This document shows, one piece after another, positions 52,514 to 61,396 of a stretch of 64,000 nt of DNA (positions within the stretch are counted from its first letter, which is position 1; each line of letters begins with the position of its first letter). The translations under genes and the position numbers were made by a program. The stretch covers positions 1 through 64,000 of the forward strand of contig CAJOGN010000029.1 of the NCBI GenBank assembly GCA_905234245.1, given 5' to 3'. The notes under the pieces were generated by a model that was not told where the DNA came from, ran no database searches, and saw only the letters and a list, made by a program, of their open reading frames with translations. The stretch is from an uncultured Lachnospiraceae bacterium (GTDB taxonomy: Bacteria > Bacillota > Clostridia > Lachnospirales > Lachnospiraceae).

Positions 52514-53066
52514 CAAATTAACAATTTTTCGTGTGATTCTAATTCCGTTTTTTGTATTTTTCATGCTATTTGATCCTGAGAATTTTACTATGCGAATTAT
52601 TGCAGAAGTAATATTCTGTATAGCATCTATTACAGATTATTTCGATGGTAATATAGCAAGAAAGCAAAATCTAGTTACAAATTTCGGTAAATTCATGGAT
52701 CCCTTAGCTGACAAATTACTTGTTTGTTCAGCTCTTATCTGTCTTGTTGAATTAGGACAGATTGATGCATGGATTGTTATTGTTATTATATCTAGAGAAT
52801 TTATTATTAGTGGTTTTAGGCTTATTGCGAGTGATAATGGCGTAGTTATTGCTGCTAGTTGGTGGGGCAAGATTAAGACTACATTACAGATGACGATGGT
52901 TATTGTCTTAATACTTGATCTGTCTTATTTCTTTGCGGGAACAACATTTGGCACAGTTATATACTATGTTGAAATAGTACTTATATATGCTGCGCTTATA
53001 CTTACAGTTGTATCACTTATTGATTATCTAGTTAAGAATAAAGATATATTAAAAGGGTCAGTATAG
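52500..53066 (+). CDS. pgsA: CDP-diacylglycerol-glycerol-3-phosphate 3-phosphatidyltransferase
   Basis: A 188-residue membrane enzyme for phosphatidylglycerol synthesis. The CDP-alcohol phosphotransferase motif reads DYFDGNIARKQNLVTNF then GKFMDPLADKLL (about residues 43-71), with the required aspartates in place. MNFPNKLTIFRVILIPFFV is the typical start. ATG 52500 follows GGAG; an in-frame TTG at 52485 is rejected. Confidence 0.94.
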   Translation: MNFPNKLTIFRVILIPFFVFFMLFDPENFTMRIIAEVIFCIASITDYFDGNIARKQNLVTNFGKFMDPLADKLLVCSALICLVELGQIDAWIVIVIISREFIISGFRLIASDNGVVIAASWWGKIKTTLQMTMVIVLILDLSYFFAGTTFGTVIYYVEIVLIYAALILTVVSLIDYLVKNKDILKGSV

Positions 53067-53546
53067 ATGAATTCTAATGTGCTTGCTAAGAAATGTGTAA
53101 AAAGATTAAAAAAATATGAACTTGTAGTTGCAACTGCCGAGTCCCTTACCGGAGGTATGATTGCCAAGGAAATCGTTGATATTCCTGGTGCTTCTAATGT
53201 GTTCGAGGAAGGCTTTGTAACTTATTCTAATTATGCAAAGGCTAAGAATCTGTTAGTCGATCCTGTTACTATCGCCCAAAAAGGTGTGGTATCTAAGGAG
53301 GTTGCCATGCAGATGGCTAAAGGCGCCCTTAAAGTTGCTGATAGTGATATTGCTCTTGCAACAACTGGTGTTGCTGGACCTGACAGTGATGAATTTGGGA
53401 CGAAGGTAGGTACTGTATATATTGCCTGCGCTACTAGAGAGCGAGTATTCGTAAGAGAATATCATTTTAAAGGCAACAGAGATAAGATTAGAAGGCAATC
53501 AACAGATAGCGCATTTAAGCTATTATTAGATGTGCTTAAGAGATAG
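53067..53546 (+). CDS. CinA C-terminal domain nicotinamide-nucleotide amidase
   Basis: A 159-residue protein with VATAESLTGGMIAKEIVDIPGAS, FVTYSNYAKAKNLLV and ATTGVAGPDSDEFGTKVGTVYIA, all PncC/CinA-C features. It deamidates NMN in the pyridine nucleotide salvage cycle and is the stand-alone form without the competence-damage N-terminal domain. It begins one base after the pgsA stop. Confidence 0.9.
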   Translation: MNSNVLAKKCVKRLKKYELVVATAESLTGGMIAKEIVDIPGASNVFEEGFVTYSNYAKAKNLLVDPVTIAQKGVVSKEVAMQMAKGALKVADSDIALATTGVAGPDSDEFGTKVGTVYIACATRERVFVREYHFKGNRDKIRRQSTDSAFKLLLDVLKR

Positions 53547-53547
53547 T

Positions 53548-54096
53548 ATGAGAGTTATAGCAGGAAAATGTAAGAGACTTATTCTTAACACAATACCAGG
53601 AGATAATACAAGGCCTACAACTGACAGAATTAAAGAGACTCTGTTTAATATGATTAATGAAGAGGTTGTAGATAGTGATTTTCTAGACCTTTACGCAGGA
53701 AGCGGTCAAATTGGTATTGAAGCTTTATCAAGATATGCAAGGCACGCTACATTCGTTGACAATAATAAGAAAGCAATTGAATGTATTAATAATAATTTGA
53801 TGAAATGTAGTCTTGAAGATGAAGCTGATGTGATTAATAGCAATTGTTTATCTGCATTGAAGAGATTTGATGCTGATTCCTATGATATAATATTTCTCGA
53901 CCCGCCATATAATAAGGGCTATGAAAGAGAAGTACTTGAATATCTGTCAGAATCAAATATTCTTAGAAAAGATGGCTTGATTATTGTTGAAGCTGACCTT
54001 AAGTCTGATTTTAGTTACGTTGAAGAATTATCATTTACAATTGTTAGGGATAAGCAATATAAGACAAACAGGCATTTATTTATAAGGAATAAGTAA
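53548..54096 (+). CDS. rsmD: 16S rRNA (guanine966-N2)-methyltransferase
   Basis: A 182-residue methyltransferase. MRVIAGKCKRLIL and TRPTTDRIKETLFNMI open the family, FLDLYAGSGQIGIEALSR is the SAM-binding motif and IIFLDPPYNKGYE the catalytic DPPY. Start ATG 53548 is preferred to ATG 53530 because the family starts MRVI and the earlier one overlaps cinA. coaD follows, the usual rsmD-coaD order. Confidence 0.93.
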   Translation: MRVIAGKCKRLILNTIPGDNTRPTTDRIKETLFNMINEEVVDSDFLDLYAGSGQIGIEALSRYARHATFVDNNKKAIECINNNLMKCSLEDEADVINSNCLSALKRFDADSYDIIFLDPPYNKGYEREVLEYLSESNILRKDGLIIVEADLKSDFSYVEELSFTIVRDKQYKTNRHLFIRNK

Positions 54097-54100
54097 ATCT

Positions 54101-54571
54101 ATGAAATACATGTATCCAGGATGTTTTGACCCTATTACAAATGGTCACATCGATATAATTAGAAGAGCATCTAAGCTTGCTGATAAATTGGTTGTGCTTG
54201 TTATGGATAATCGTGACAAGAAGGCAGCATATTCACTTGACGATAGAGTTAAGATGGTTAAGCTTGCTACAAATGATATTAATAACGTAGTAGTTGATGT
54301 ATATGAAGGATTAACAACAGATTATATTGCAGCTAATAATATTGATGTTATAATAAGAGGGGTAAGAAATACAATTGATTATGAATATGAGGCTGGACTT
54401 GCCAGTATATTCAAGACACAGGGTGTAGAGATTGAATCTGTATTCCTTCCGTCGAATCCAAAGTATACTTATCTAAGTTCTACAGTAGTAAGACAACATG
54501 CTATGTTAGGTGGAGATTTGAGTGAATTTGTACCAGCAGAGTTAATACCAATAATAGAATCAAATTATTAA
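54101..54571 (+). CDS. coaD: Phosphopantetheine adenylyltransferase
   Basis: A 156-residue nucleotidyltransferase of normal length, fourth step of coenzyme A synthesis. YPGCFDPITNGHIDIIRRAS has the TxGH nucleotide motif, VIIRGVRNTIDYEYEAGLAS and YTYLSSTVVRQHAMLGGDL the other family motifs. It is 4 bases after rsmD. Confidence 0.96.
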   Translation: MKYMYPGCFDPITNGHIDIIRRASKLADKLVVLVMDNRDKKAAYSLDDRVKMVKLATNDINNVVVDVYEGLTTDYIAANNIDVIIRGVRNTIDYEYEAGLASIFKTQGVEIESVFLPSNPKYTYLSSTVVRQHAMLGGDLSEFVPAELIPIIESNY

Positions 54572-54591
54572 AATATAAGGAGAGAATTGTT

Positions 54592-55290
54592 ATGGCTAGT
54601 AAAATTGAAGACGATATTAATGCACTACAGGATTATATTGATGGTTGTAAGATGTCAACTATACATCGAGGTTGTTTAATTATCGACCAGAACGAACTAG
54701 ATGGTTATATTGATAACTTAAGAACTGATATTCCTCAGGAGATTAGACAATATCAGAGAATTATTAGTAATCAGGAGCATATTCTTGCAGAAGCCAGAAG
54801 AAAGGCTGATGACTTAATTAAGGAAGCTGAAATGCAGACTGATCAGTTAGTTAGCGAGCATAAGATTCTAGAACAGGCTTATGCAAGGGCTAATGAGCTT
54901 GTTCTTGTTGCTTCTAAAGAGGCTGAAAGCATATTAGATAAAGCAACAATGGAAGCTAATGAAATTAAAGAAAGTGCTATGGCATATACTGATGATAATC
55001 TAAGAATTATTCAGGAAATTATCACTGCAACAATGGAAGAAACAAGAACTAAGACTGATAATTATATGAATCAGATGCAAGGATATCTTGATATCATCAC
55101 TTCTAATAGAGCTGAATTGGCACCTGCAGAGGCGCCTGTACAGGAGCCAGTTGTTCCTGAAGTAGCTAAAGAGCCACAAAGCGATGCGCCTTCTGTAGAG
55201 GTTCCTAAGAAAGCTGCAGATGATACTGATGATAATTCAGGTGATGGTGCTGGAATTGACGTTCCAGATGTGTTTTTCAATCAAGATTAA
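54592..55290 (+). CDS. Coiled-coil protein found after coaD in Clostridia
   Basis: A 232-residue protein with an N-terminal segment (KIEDDINALQDYIDGC), a long Glu/Ala/Lys helix (about residues 55-175; EARRKADDLIKEAEMQTDQL) and a Pro/Ala/Glu-rich, then acidic, C-terminus. It resembles DivIVA or ATP synthase E/B-like proteins often called ATPase in clostridial genomes, but no nucleotide-binding motif is present. Function is unknown. The operon ends with a terminator directly after it. Confidence 0.7.
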   Translation: MASKIEDDINALQDYIDGCKMSTIHRGCLIIDQNELDGYIDNLRTDIPQEIRQYQRIISNQEHILAEARRKADDLIKEAEMQTDQLVSEHKILEQAYARANELVLVASKEAESILDKATMEANEIKESAMAYTDDNLRIIQEIITATMEETRTKTDNYMNQMQGYLDIITSNRAELAPAEAPVQEPVVPEVAKEPQSDAPSVEVPKKAADDTDDNSGDGAGIDVPDVFFNQD

Positions 55291-55292
55291 TT

Positions 55293-55319
55293 AAAAAGGT
55301 GTGCTTTACACACCTTTTT
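55293..55319 (+). terminator. Terminator after the coiled-coil gene
   Basis: AAAAAGGTGTG (55293-55303), loop CTTTA, CACACCTTTTT (55309-55319): a perfect hairpin with T-run. Confidence 0.9.
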
Positions 55320-55343
55320 TCTATGTAAGGACGGGTTTTTATT

Positions 55344-56006
55344 ATGTTAAATAATATCAAAGCAATAATATTCGATATAGATGGTACACTTCTTGATTCT
55401 AATGGCGTATGGCATCAGATAGATAAGGATTTCATTGCTGAAAGAAACCTTACTCATCCTGAGAATCTCCAAGATGAGGTTGGTGGAATGAGCTTTTATC
55501 AGGTTGCCTGCTTTTTCAAGGATAAATTCAACCTTGATGACTCGCCAGAAGAATTAGTACAAATATGGCATGACATGGCATATAAAGCATATAGTGAGGA
55601 TATTGTTCTTAAAAAAGGTGCAAAGGAGTTCCTAATATATCTTCATTCCATTGGAATGCCAATTGCTGTATGTACAAGTAATTCACATGAATTAGTTGAA
55701 ACAGCTCTTGAGAATAATGGTGTGTTAGATATTATTGATTTGATTGTTACTGCAGATGATTTAGGCAAAAGCAAGGAAGAACCTGATATATACCTAGAAA
55801 TTGCACGTCGCCTTAATGTAGAGCCATCTTCCTGTCTTGCATTTGATGATATAATCCCAGCTATTAATGCTATTAATATGGCCAATATGCGAAGCTGCGC
55901 TGTATATGATTCTAAAAGCGTAATTAGCTATCCGGAGAGCCAGTTAAGAGAGACTGCTGATTACTTTATCTATGATTTTAAGGATATAGAATATGAAAGA
56001 AATTAG
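55344..56006 (+). CDS. HAD family phosphatase (beta-phosphoglucomutase/YqaB-like)
   Basis: A 220-residue hydrolase. Motif I is FDIDGTLLDSNGVW (nucleophile DxD, about residues 10-12), motif II is PIAVCTSNSHELV and motif III/IV is KEEPDIYLEIARRL with CLAFDDIIPAINAI. A helical cap between motifs I and II makes it subfamily IA. The substrate is unknown. It overlaps the pseudouridine synthase gene by 14 bases. Confidence 0.85.
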   Translation: MLNNIKAIIFDIDGTLLDSNGVWHQIDKDFIAERNLTHPENLQDEVGGMSFYQVACFFKDKFNLDDSPEELVQIWHDMAYKAYSEDIVLKKGAKEFLIYLHSIGMPIAVCTSNSHELVETALENNGVLDIIDLIVTADDLGKSKEEPDIYLEIARRLNVEPSSCLAFDDIIPAINAINMANMRSCAVYDSKSVISYPESQLRETADYFIYDFKDIEYERN

Positions 56007-56949
56007 AGTCGATTCATTATCTGCTAATCAGAGGCTTGATAAGTTCCTTATGAAGTATTTTAAGGCTGCATCATCAGGCTTTATATATAAAATGTTAAGA
56101 AAGAAGAACATTGTACTTAACGGCAAGAAGGACACTGGTAAGACTATACTCCTAGAAGGGGATAGTATTAAGGTGTTTTTCTCTGATGAGACATTTGATA
56201 AGATGCGTGGGTTAGAGACAAGCAAGGCAGAATATGAGTATCTTAAAGGCATCAATTATTCACTTGATGTCTTATATGAAGATGATGATATTATTGCCTG
56301 CAACAAGCCAGCTATGATGCTTTCACAAAAGAGCAATCCTGATGATATATCTATTAACGAGCATATCTTGTCTTATCTAATTAATGAGAATGGCTATAGC
56401 CTTGAGGAATATAGGGTATTTCACCCATCTGTAAGTAACAGGCTTGATTATAACACTACGGGTATCATTCTGGCTTCTAAGACTTTACAGGGACAGCAGA
56501 AGATGTCTTTAGCACTTAAGAATCGAACAATTGATAAGTTCTATATTGCGTTAATAGAAGGTAAATTAGATAAAGAAATCACTCTAAATGGTGCTTTTAC
56601 CAAAGATGAAGAGAATAACAAGGTTACAATTATCAATAATAACTCTGACAATGTTATTACCTGTATTAGTCCCATTGCAAGTAATGATAATATAAGCCTT
56701 GTTAAGATTCATCTAATAACTGGTAAAACTCATCAGATTAGAGCTCATCTTGCATCTATTAGTCATCCAATAATTGGAGATATGAAATATGCAGGAAAAG
56801 CATATAAGCTTCATAAGGATAAATATAATATTACATCTCAGATGCTTCATTCATATATTACAGAATATGATGGCATTGAAATAAAAGCACCTGTACCTGA
56901 TAATATGAATAGAATAATAGAGGAAGAATATGGCAACTTGGAATTCTAG
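55993..56949 (+). CDS. RluA-family pseudouridine synthase
   Basis: A 318-residue protein with an N-terminal S4 domain (MKEIRVDSLSANQRLDKFLMKYF and KNIVLNGKK) and a RluA catalytic domain. The catalytic motif is NRLDYNTTGIILASK (Asp about residue 155), and GKTHQIRAHLASISHPIIGD is the second hallmark. It isomerises uridine in rRNA or tRNA; the exact site (RluC- or RluD-like) cannot be told. It is overlapped at both ends by HAD and RecU genes. Confidence 0.9.
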   Translation: MKEIRVDSLSANQRLDKFLMKYFKAASSGFIYKMLRKKNIVLNGKKDTGKTILLEGDSIKVFFSDETFDKMRGLETSKAEYEYLKGINYSLDVLYEDDDIIACNKPAMMLSQKSNPDDISINEHILSYLINENGYSLEEYRVFHPSVSNRLDYNTTGIILASKTLQGQQKMSLALKNRTIDKFYIALIEGKLDKEITLNGAFTKDEENNKVTIINNNSDNVITCISPIASNDNISLVKIHLITGKTHQIRAHLASISHPIIGDMKYAGKAYKLHKDKYNITSQMLHSYITEYDGIEIKAPVPDNMNRIIEEEYGNLEF

Positions 56950-57463
56950 AGGTCTTAGAGGTTCATTTCTAGAAGAAATGATTAATAAGACTAATGAGAT
57001 ATATAGAGAAAATGAATTGGCGTTAATTCAGAAGATTCCCACACCTATTACGCCTATAAATATTGATCCAAAATCAAGCCAGATTACCTTGGCTTATTTT
57101 GAGAAGAAAAGTACTGTTGATTACATTGGTTCAGTACAAGGTATCCCTGTATGCTTTGATGCTAAGGAATCAAAGGTTGATTCATATCCAATTAAGAATA
57201 TTCACGAGCATCAGGTAGAATTTATGCGTGAATTCGTTAAGCAGGATGGAATAGCATTTATAATAATATATTATGTAGAGCATGAAGTTTATTATTATAT
57301 GACATTTGAAGAGATTGACAAGTATTATGGAAGAGCCATGAGTGGCGGCAGGAAGAGTATAAGGTTTGACGAATTGATTGAGAAGCAGTTTTTCAAAAGA
57401 AAAGGAAATCTATTAGTTCCGTATCTTGATATGATAAGCATGCAATTAGAAGATAGTGATTGA
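56930..57463 (+). CDS. recU: Holliday junction resolvase RecU
   Basis: A 177-residue nuclease. RGLRGSFLEEMINKTNEIY opens it, and the catalytic residues lie in STVDYIGSVQGIPVCFDAKE (conserved D, and DxK-like AKE), with NIHEHQVEFMREFVKQDG following. RecU resolves four-way junctions in Firmicutes in place of RuvC. RuvA and RuvB, its functional partners, are encoded at 22046-23632. Usual RecU is about 170-200 residues. Confidence 0.82.
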   Translation: MATWNSRGLRGSFLEEMINKTNEIYRENELALIQKIPTPITPINIDPKSSQITLAYFEKKSTVDYIGSVQGIPVCFDAKESKVDSYPIKNIHEHQVEFMREFVKQDGIAFIIIYYVEHEVYYYMTFEEIDKYYGRAMSGGRKSIRFDELIEKQFFKRKGNLLVPYLDMISMQLEDSD

Positions 57464-57510
57464 CATAATCGTATTATTATATTAATATATTAGCGTGTTA
57501 GTATAGTAAA

Positions 57511-57579
57511 GTGTGTAGAAGATAGAACCCTGTACGCTCATAAAGAAAATCGCTTGACAGGGTTCTATCTTCTACACAC
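57511..57579. repeat. Fold-back element copy E
   Basis: A perfect 23-bp inverted repeat (57511-57533 with 57557-57579) encloses a 23-base loop containing CGCTCATAAAGAAAATCGC. A weaker outer stem GTATAGT (57501-57507)/ACTATAC (57588-57594) extends it. It lies before hisZ. Confidence 0.9.
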
Positions 57580-57593
57580 TAAAAAGAACTATA

Positions 57594-57617
57594 CGCTTAT
57601 GAAGAAAATCGCTTGAT
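57594..57617 (+). repeat. Fold-back core copy F (partial)
   Basis: CGCTTATGAAGAAAATCGC repeats the loop sequence of E 59 bases away in the same orientation with a few changes, but its flanks do not form long arms. It sits 22 bases before hisZ. Confidence 0.75.
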
Positions 57618-57638
57618 ATCACATAATAAGGAGATAGG

Positions 57639-58817
57639 ATGAAAAGAAACAATTTACATACTCCTGAGGGAGTACGAGATATTTACAATGAGGAGATTGA
57701 GAGTCGCGATATAATCATTAATAAGCTTAAGAAGATGATTAAGACTTATGGCTATGACAATATTGAGACACCTACCTTTGAATATATGAGTATATATTAC
57801 AAAGATATTACCCTTAAGAGAATGAAGGATTTATACAAATTCTTTGATAAAGAGGGCAATACTTTGGTGCTTCGTCCTGATTTTACGCCATCAATAGCAA
57901 GGGCTGTCTCTAAATATTTTACAGATGACAGGATTGTCAGATTATTCTATGTTGGCAATGTATTTGCTAACAATAAGAGATATCAAGGTCGTCTTAAGGA
58001 GTCTTGTCAGTTCGGTGGAGAGCTTATTGGAACAGATTCGATTGATTCTGATGCTGAGATTTTAGCTATTATTGTTAATTCTCTTAAGGACTTAGGCCTT
58101 AACAAGTTCAAGATAAGTGTTGGCCATGCTAACATATTCAAAGGCCTTATTGAGGCAGGTTCGTTTACAGAAGAGGATGTAGAAATCATTAGAGACTATA
58201 TGCTTAATCGTAATTTCTTTGGGTTAAGGGAATTCCTTGAAAGCAAGAACTGCGATGAAGATCTTATGACGCTGTTTCTTTATATTTGCAGGATGTATAC
58301 TCCTGACTCTGATGAATGGAAAGAAGTTCTTTCGAATTCTAAGAGATACAAAACCCTGTACGATGCCCTAGAATATCTTGATAAGCTGTATCAAGTCCTT
58401 AAAGTATATGACGCTGAAGAATATATTCTATTTGAAACAGGCTCCATTAGCGAATTCGACTATTATACAGGAATAATATTTGCCGGATATACGTACGGCA
58501 ACGGAGAGCCTATTGTTACTGGAGGTAGATATAACAATTTACTTGCCAACTTCGGCAAGGACAGACCAGCCATTGGATTCGGTATATTCATTGACCAGCT
58601 GCAAATGGCTTTAAATAAACAGAATATCCTGGTAACATCTAAGAAGAACAAGATTATTATGTGTTATGAACCTAAAAACAGGGATAAAGCCATTGTAAAG
58701 GCTAACAATTTAAGAGAACAAGGTAATATTGTTGAATTAATTGAAATTGTTGATGGAATTGAATCGATTGAAGCCTTGTATGAAGACGATAACAGCACAA
58801 TAATGGAGATTAAATAA
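57639..58817 (+). CDS. hisZ: ATP phosphoribosyltransferase regulatory subunit HisZ
   Basis: A 392-residue paralogue of histidyl-tRNA synthetase without the anticodon domain. TPEGVRDIYNEEIESRDIII, LRPDFTPSIARAVSKYF and GGRYNNLLANFGKDRPAIGF are HisZ/HisRS-core motifs. HisZ forms a complex with short HisG and makes it active and histidine-sensitive. hisG follows, sharing one base with its stop. RBS AAGGAG at 57628-57633. Confidence 0.93.
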   Translation: MKRNNLHTPEGVRDIYNEEIESRDIIINKLKKMIKTYGYDNIETPTFEYMSIYYKDITLKRMKDLYKFFDKEGNTLVLRPDFTPSIARAVSKYFTDDRIVRLFYVGNVFANNKRYQGRLKESCQFGGELIGTDSIDSDAEILAIIVNSLKDLGLNKFKISVGHANIFKGLIEAGSFTEEDVEIIRDYMLNRNFFGLREFLESKNCDEDLMTLFLYICRMYTPDSDEWKEVLSNSKRYKTLYDALEYLDKLYQVLKVYDAEEYILFETGSISEFDYYTGIIFAGYTYGNGEPIVTGGRYNNLLANFGKDRPAIGFGIFIDQLQMALNKQNILVTSKKNKIIMCYEPKNRDKAIVKANNLREQGNIVELIEIVDGIESIEALYEDDNSTIMEIK

Positions 58818-59479
58818 TGAATAATGAATACTTAACTATTGCCCTTGGGAAAGGGCGTCTCGCCAAATCTACAATGAAATTATTTGAAAAGATAGGAATT
58901 ACCTGCCAGGAGATGGAAGATAAGAAATCTCGTAAGCTAATCTTCGTTGATGAAGAGCATAAGCTTCGTTTCTTCTTGGCTAAGGGTCCAGATGTACCAA
59001 CTTATGTAGAATATGGCGCTGCAGATATTGGCGTTGTGGGGCGTGATACAATACTAGAAGAGAATCGTAATATATTTGAAGTCCTTGACTTGGGATTCGG
59101 CAAATGTAAAATGTGCATTTGTGGTCCTAAAGAGGCAAAAGAGCTTCTTAATAGTAAGGAATTAATACATGTTGCTACAAAATATCCAAGAATTTGTAAG
59201 GATTATTTCTATAACAAAAAGCATCAGACCGTAGAGATTATCAAATTAAACGGCTCTATTGAGCTTGCGCCAATTGTTGAACTGTCTGATGTAATATGTG
59301 ATATAGTAGAGACTGGCTCGACTCTTAGGGAGAATGGCCTTACTGTATTAGAAGAGGTATGCGACTTATCCGCCAGAGTTGTTGTTAACCAGGTAAGTAT
59401 GCGTATGGAAAATGAAAGAATAACTAAGCTTATATATGATTTGAAGGATGCGTTAAATGAGAACCCAGAATTTAACTAA
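58817..59479 (+). CDS. hisG: ATP phosphoribosyltransferase catalytic subunit, short form
   Basis: A 220-residue enzyme, first step of histidine synthesis. LTIALGKGRLAKSTMKLFEKIG and GAADIGVVGRDTILEENRNIF are HisG signatures, and SDVICDIVETGSTLRENGL is the phosphoribosyl-binding region. It lacks the C-terminal regulatory domain, so it depends on HisZ. hisD starts inside its end. Confidence 0.95.
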   Translation: MNNEYLTIALGKGRLAKSTMKLFEKIGITCQEMEDKKSRKLIFVDEEHKLRFFLAKGPDVPTYVEYGAADIGVVGRDTILEENRNIFEVLDLGFGKCKMCICGPKEAKELLNSKELIHVATKYPRICKDYFYNKKHQTVEIIKLNGSIELAPIVELSDVICDIVETGSTLRENGLTVLEEVCDLSARVVVNQVSMRMENERITKLIYDLKDALNENPEFN

Positions 59480-60749
59480 GGAAAATACTAATAATCTATT
59501 AGAGAAATTATTAAAAAGAAGCCCTACGAATTACGACTCCTATGAAAAGGATGTTAAGGCTATAATCAATAATGTCAAAGAAAATGGTGATAAGGCGTTA
59601 TTTAATTATACTTTACAATTCGATAAGGCTAATATAAATGCTGACAATATAGTTGTTACTACTGAGGAATTAGAAGAAGCATATAAAGAGGTTGATCCTA
59701 AGCTAATTGAAGTCATAAGAAAATCTCTTGCTAAAATCAAAGCATTTCATGAAAAGCAATTGCAAAATAGCTGGTTTGATTATTCAGATGGTATTATCCT
59801 TGGACAGAAGGTAACACCAATAGAAAAGGCTGGAGTATATGTGCCTGGTGGTAAGGCGGTGTATCCTTCAAGTGTACTTATGAATGTTATTCCAGCCAAG
59901 GTTGCAGGAGTTAACCATATATATATGACAACACCACCGAGCTTTGATGGTAAGGTGTGTGCATCTACTTTAGTTGCAGCTCATGAAGCAGGCGTTGATA
60001 CAATATATAAGGTTGGTGGAGCACAGGCTATTGCTGCATTGGCATTTGGTACAGAGTCGGTTACTAAGGTTGATAAGATAGTTGGTCCTGGTAATATATA
60101 TGTGGCTCTTGCTAAGAAAAGTGTATTCGGTCATGTAAGTATTGATTCAATTGCAGGTCCTAGCGAGATATTAGTACTTGCTGATGATACAGCCAATCCA
60201 AGATTTGTGGCTGCTGACCTATTATCACAGGCAGAACATGATGAACTGGCATCAGCAATACTTATTACTACTAGCAGAGCTTTAGCTGAGGATGTGTCTA
60301 AAGAGATTGATGGATTCTTAGAGAAGCTTTCAAGACGTGATATAATATCTAAGTCATTAGACAACTTTGGATATATATTTGTGGCCGATTCAATGGATAT
60401 GGCTATTGATGCTGTTAATGAGATTGCATCAGAGCATTTAGAATTAGTTGTCAAAGATCCATTTGAGACAATGACCAAGATTAAGAATGCAGGTGCTATC
60501 TTCCTAGGGGAGTACTCATCTGAACCATTAGGGGACTATTTTGCCGGTCCTAATCATGTACTTCCAACTAATGGTACAGCTAAATTCTTCTCCGCATTGT
60601 CAGTAGATGATTTTATTAAGAAATCATCTGTGATATCATATTCTAGAGAAGCACTTTTAGATGTACATAAAGATATAGAAACATTTGCCGAATGCGAAGG
60701 GCTTACTGCACATGCTAATTCAATTAAGGTAAGATTTGAAGGGAAATAA
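59457..60749 (+). CDS. hisD: Histidinol dehydrogenase
   Basis: A 430-residue zinc enzyme, last two oxidation steps of histidine synthesis. KAGVYVPGGKAVYPSSVLMN, VGPGNIYVALAK, SIAGPSEILVLAD, LLSQAEHDELASAIL (Gln and His Zn ligands), EHLELVV and FAGPNHVLPTNGTAKF are all present. It overlaps hisG by 23 bases. Confidence 0.97.
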   Translation: MRTQNLTKENTNNLLEKLLKRSPTNYDSYEKDVKAIINNVKENGDKALFNYTLQFDKANINADNIVVTTEELEEAYKEVDPKLIEVIRKSLAKIKAFHEKQLQNSWFDYSDGIILGQKVTPIEKAGVYVPGGKAVYPSSVLMNVIPAKVAGVNHIYMTTPPSFDGKVCASTLVAAHEAGVDTIYKVGGAQAIAALAFGTESVTKVDKIVGPGNIYVALAKKSVFGHVSIDSIAGPSEILVLADDTANPRFVAADLLSQAEHDELASAILITTSRALAEDVSKEIDGFLEKLSRRDIISKSLDNFGYIFVADSMDMAIDAVNEIASEHLELVVKDPFETMTKIKNAGAIFLGEYSSEPLGDYFAGPNHVLPTNGTAKFFSALSVDDFIKKSSVISYSREALLDVHKDIETFAECEGLTAHANSIKVRFEGK

Positions 60750-60752
60750 AAT

Positions 60753-61340
60753 ATGGATAGAAAATCGACTATAAACAGAAAGACAAAAGAAACAGATATT
60801 AGCTTAGAGCTTAATATTGATGGTAAAGGCGATTATAATATTAAGACTGGTGTGGGATTTTTTGATCACATGCTAGAAAGCTTTGCTCGTCATGGCTTAT
60901 TTGATCTTAATGTTAAGTGTGAAGGTGACTTAATTGTAGATTGCCACCACACAATAGAAGATGTTGGTATCGTTCTAGGTCAGGCTATTAAGAATGCTAT
61001 TGCTGATAAGAAGCAGATTGTGCGCTACGGTAGTACAATTCTTCCTATGGATGAAAGCTTAGTTCTTGTATCAATTGACTTAAGCGGAAGACCTTATCTT
61101 GTATTTGATTATGAGTTCGATGTTGAGAGAGTAGGGTATTTTGATACAGAAATGGTAAGAGAATTCTTCTATGCAATTAGCTACTCCGCTGGCATGAACC
61201 TGCATATTAAGGTACTAGAAGGCGGCAATGCACATCATGTAATAGAGGCAATCTTCAAAGCCTTCGCTAAATCATTAGACTATGCAACTATTAAGGACCC
61301 TCGTATTGCAGATATCCTGTCTACGAAGGGTGATTTATAG
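60753..61340 (+). CDS. hisB: Imidazoleglycerol-phosphate dehydratase
   Basis: A 195-residue enzyme, normal for monofunctional HisB. GVGFFDHMLESFARHGLFDL, DCHHTIEDVGIVLGQA and GGNAHHVIEAIFKAFAKSL hold the manganese-binding histidines. It follows hisD after 3 bases. Confidence 0.97.
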   Translation: MDRKSTINRKTKETDISLELNIDGKGDYNIKTGVGFFDHMLESFARHGLFDLNVKCEGDLIVDCHHTIEDVGIVLGQAIKNAIADKKQIVRYGSTILPMDESLVLVSIDLSGRPYLVFDYEFDVERVGYFDTEMVREFFYAISYSAGMNLHIKVLEGGNAHHVIEAIFKAFAKSLDYATIKDPRIADILSTKGDL

Positions 61341-61396
61341 ACTGCATCGTCATTAATATAATACTTATAATTTAATCTGAAAGGAAATTAATCATA

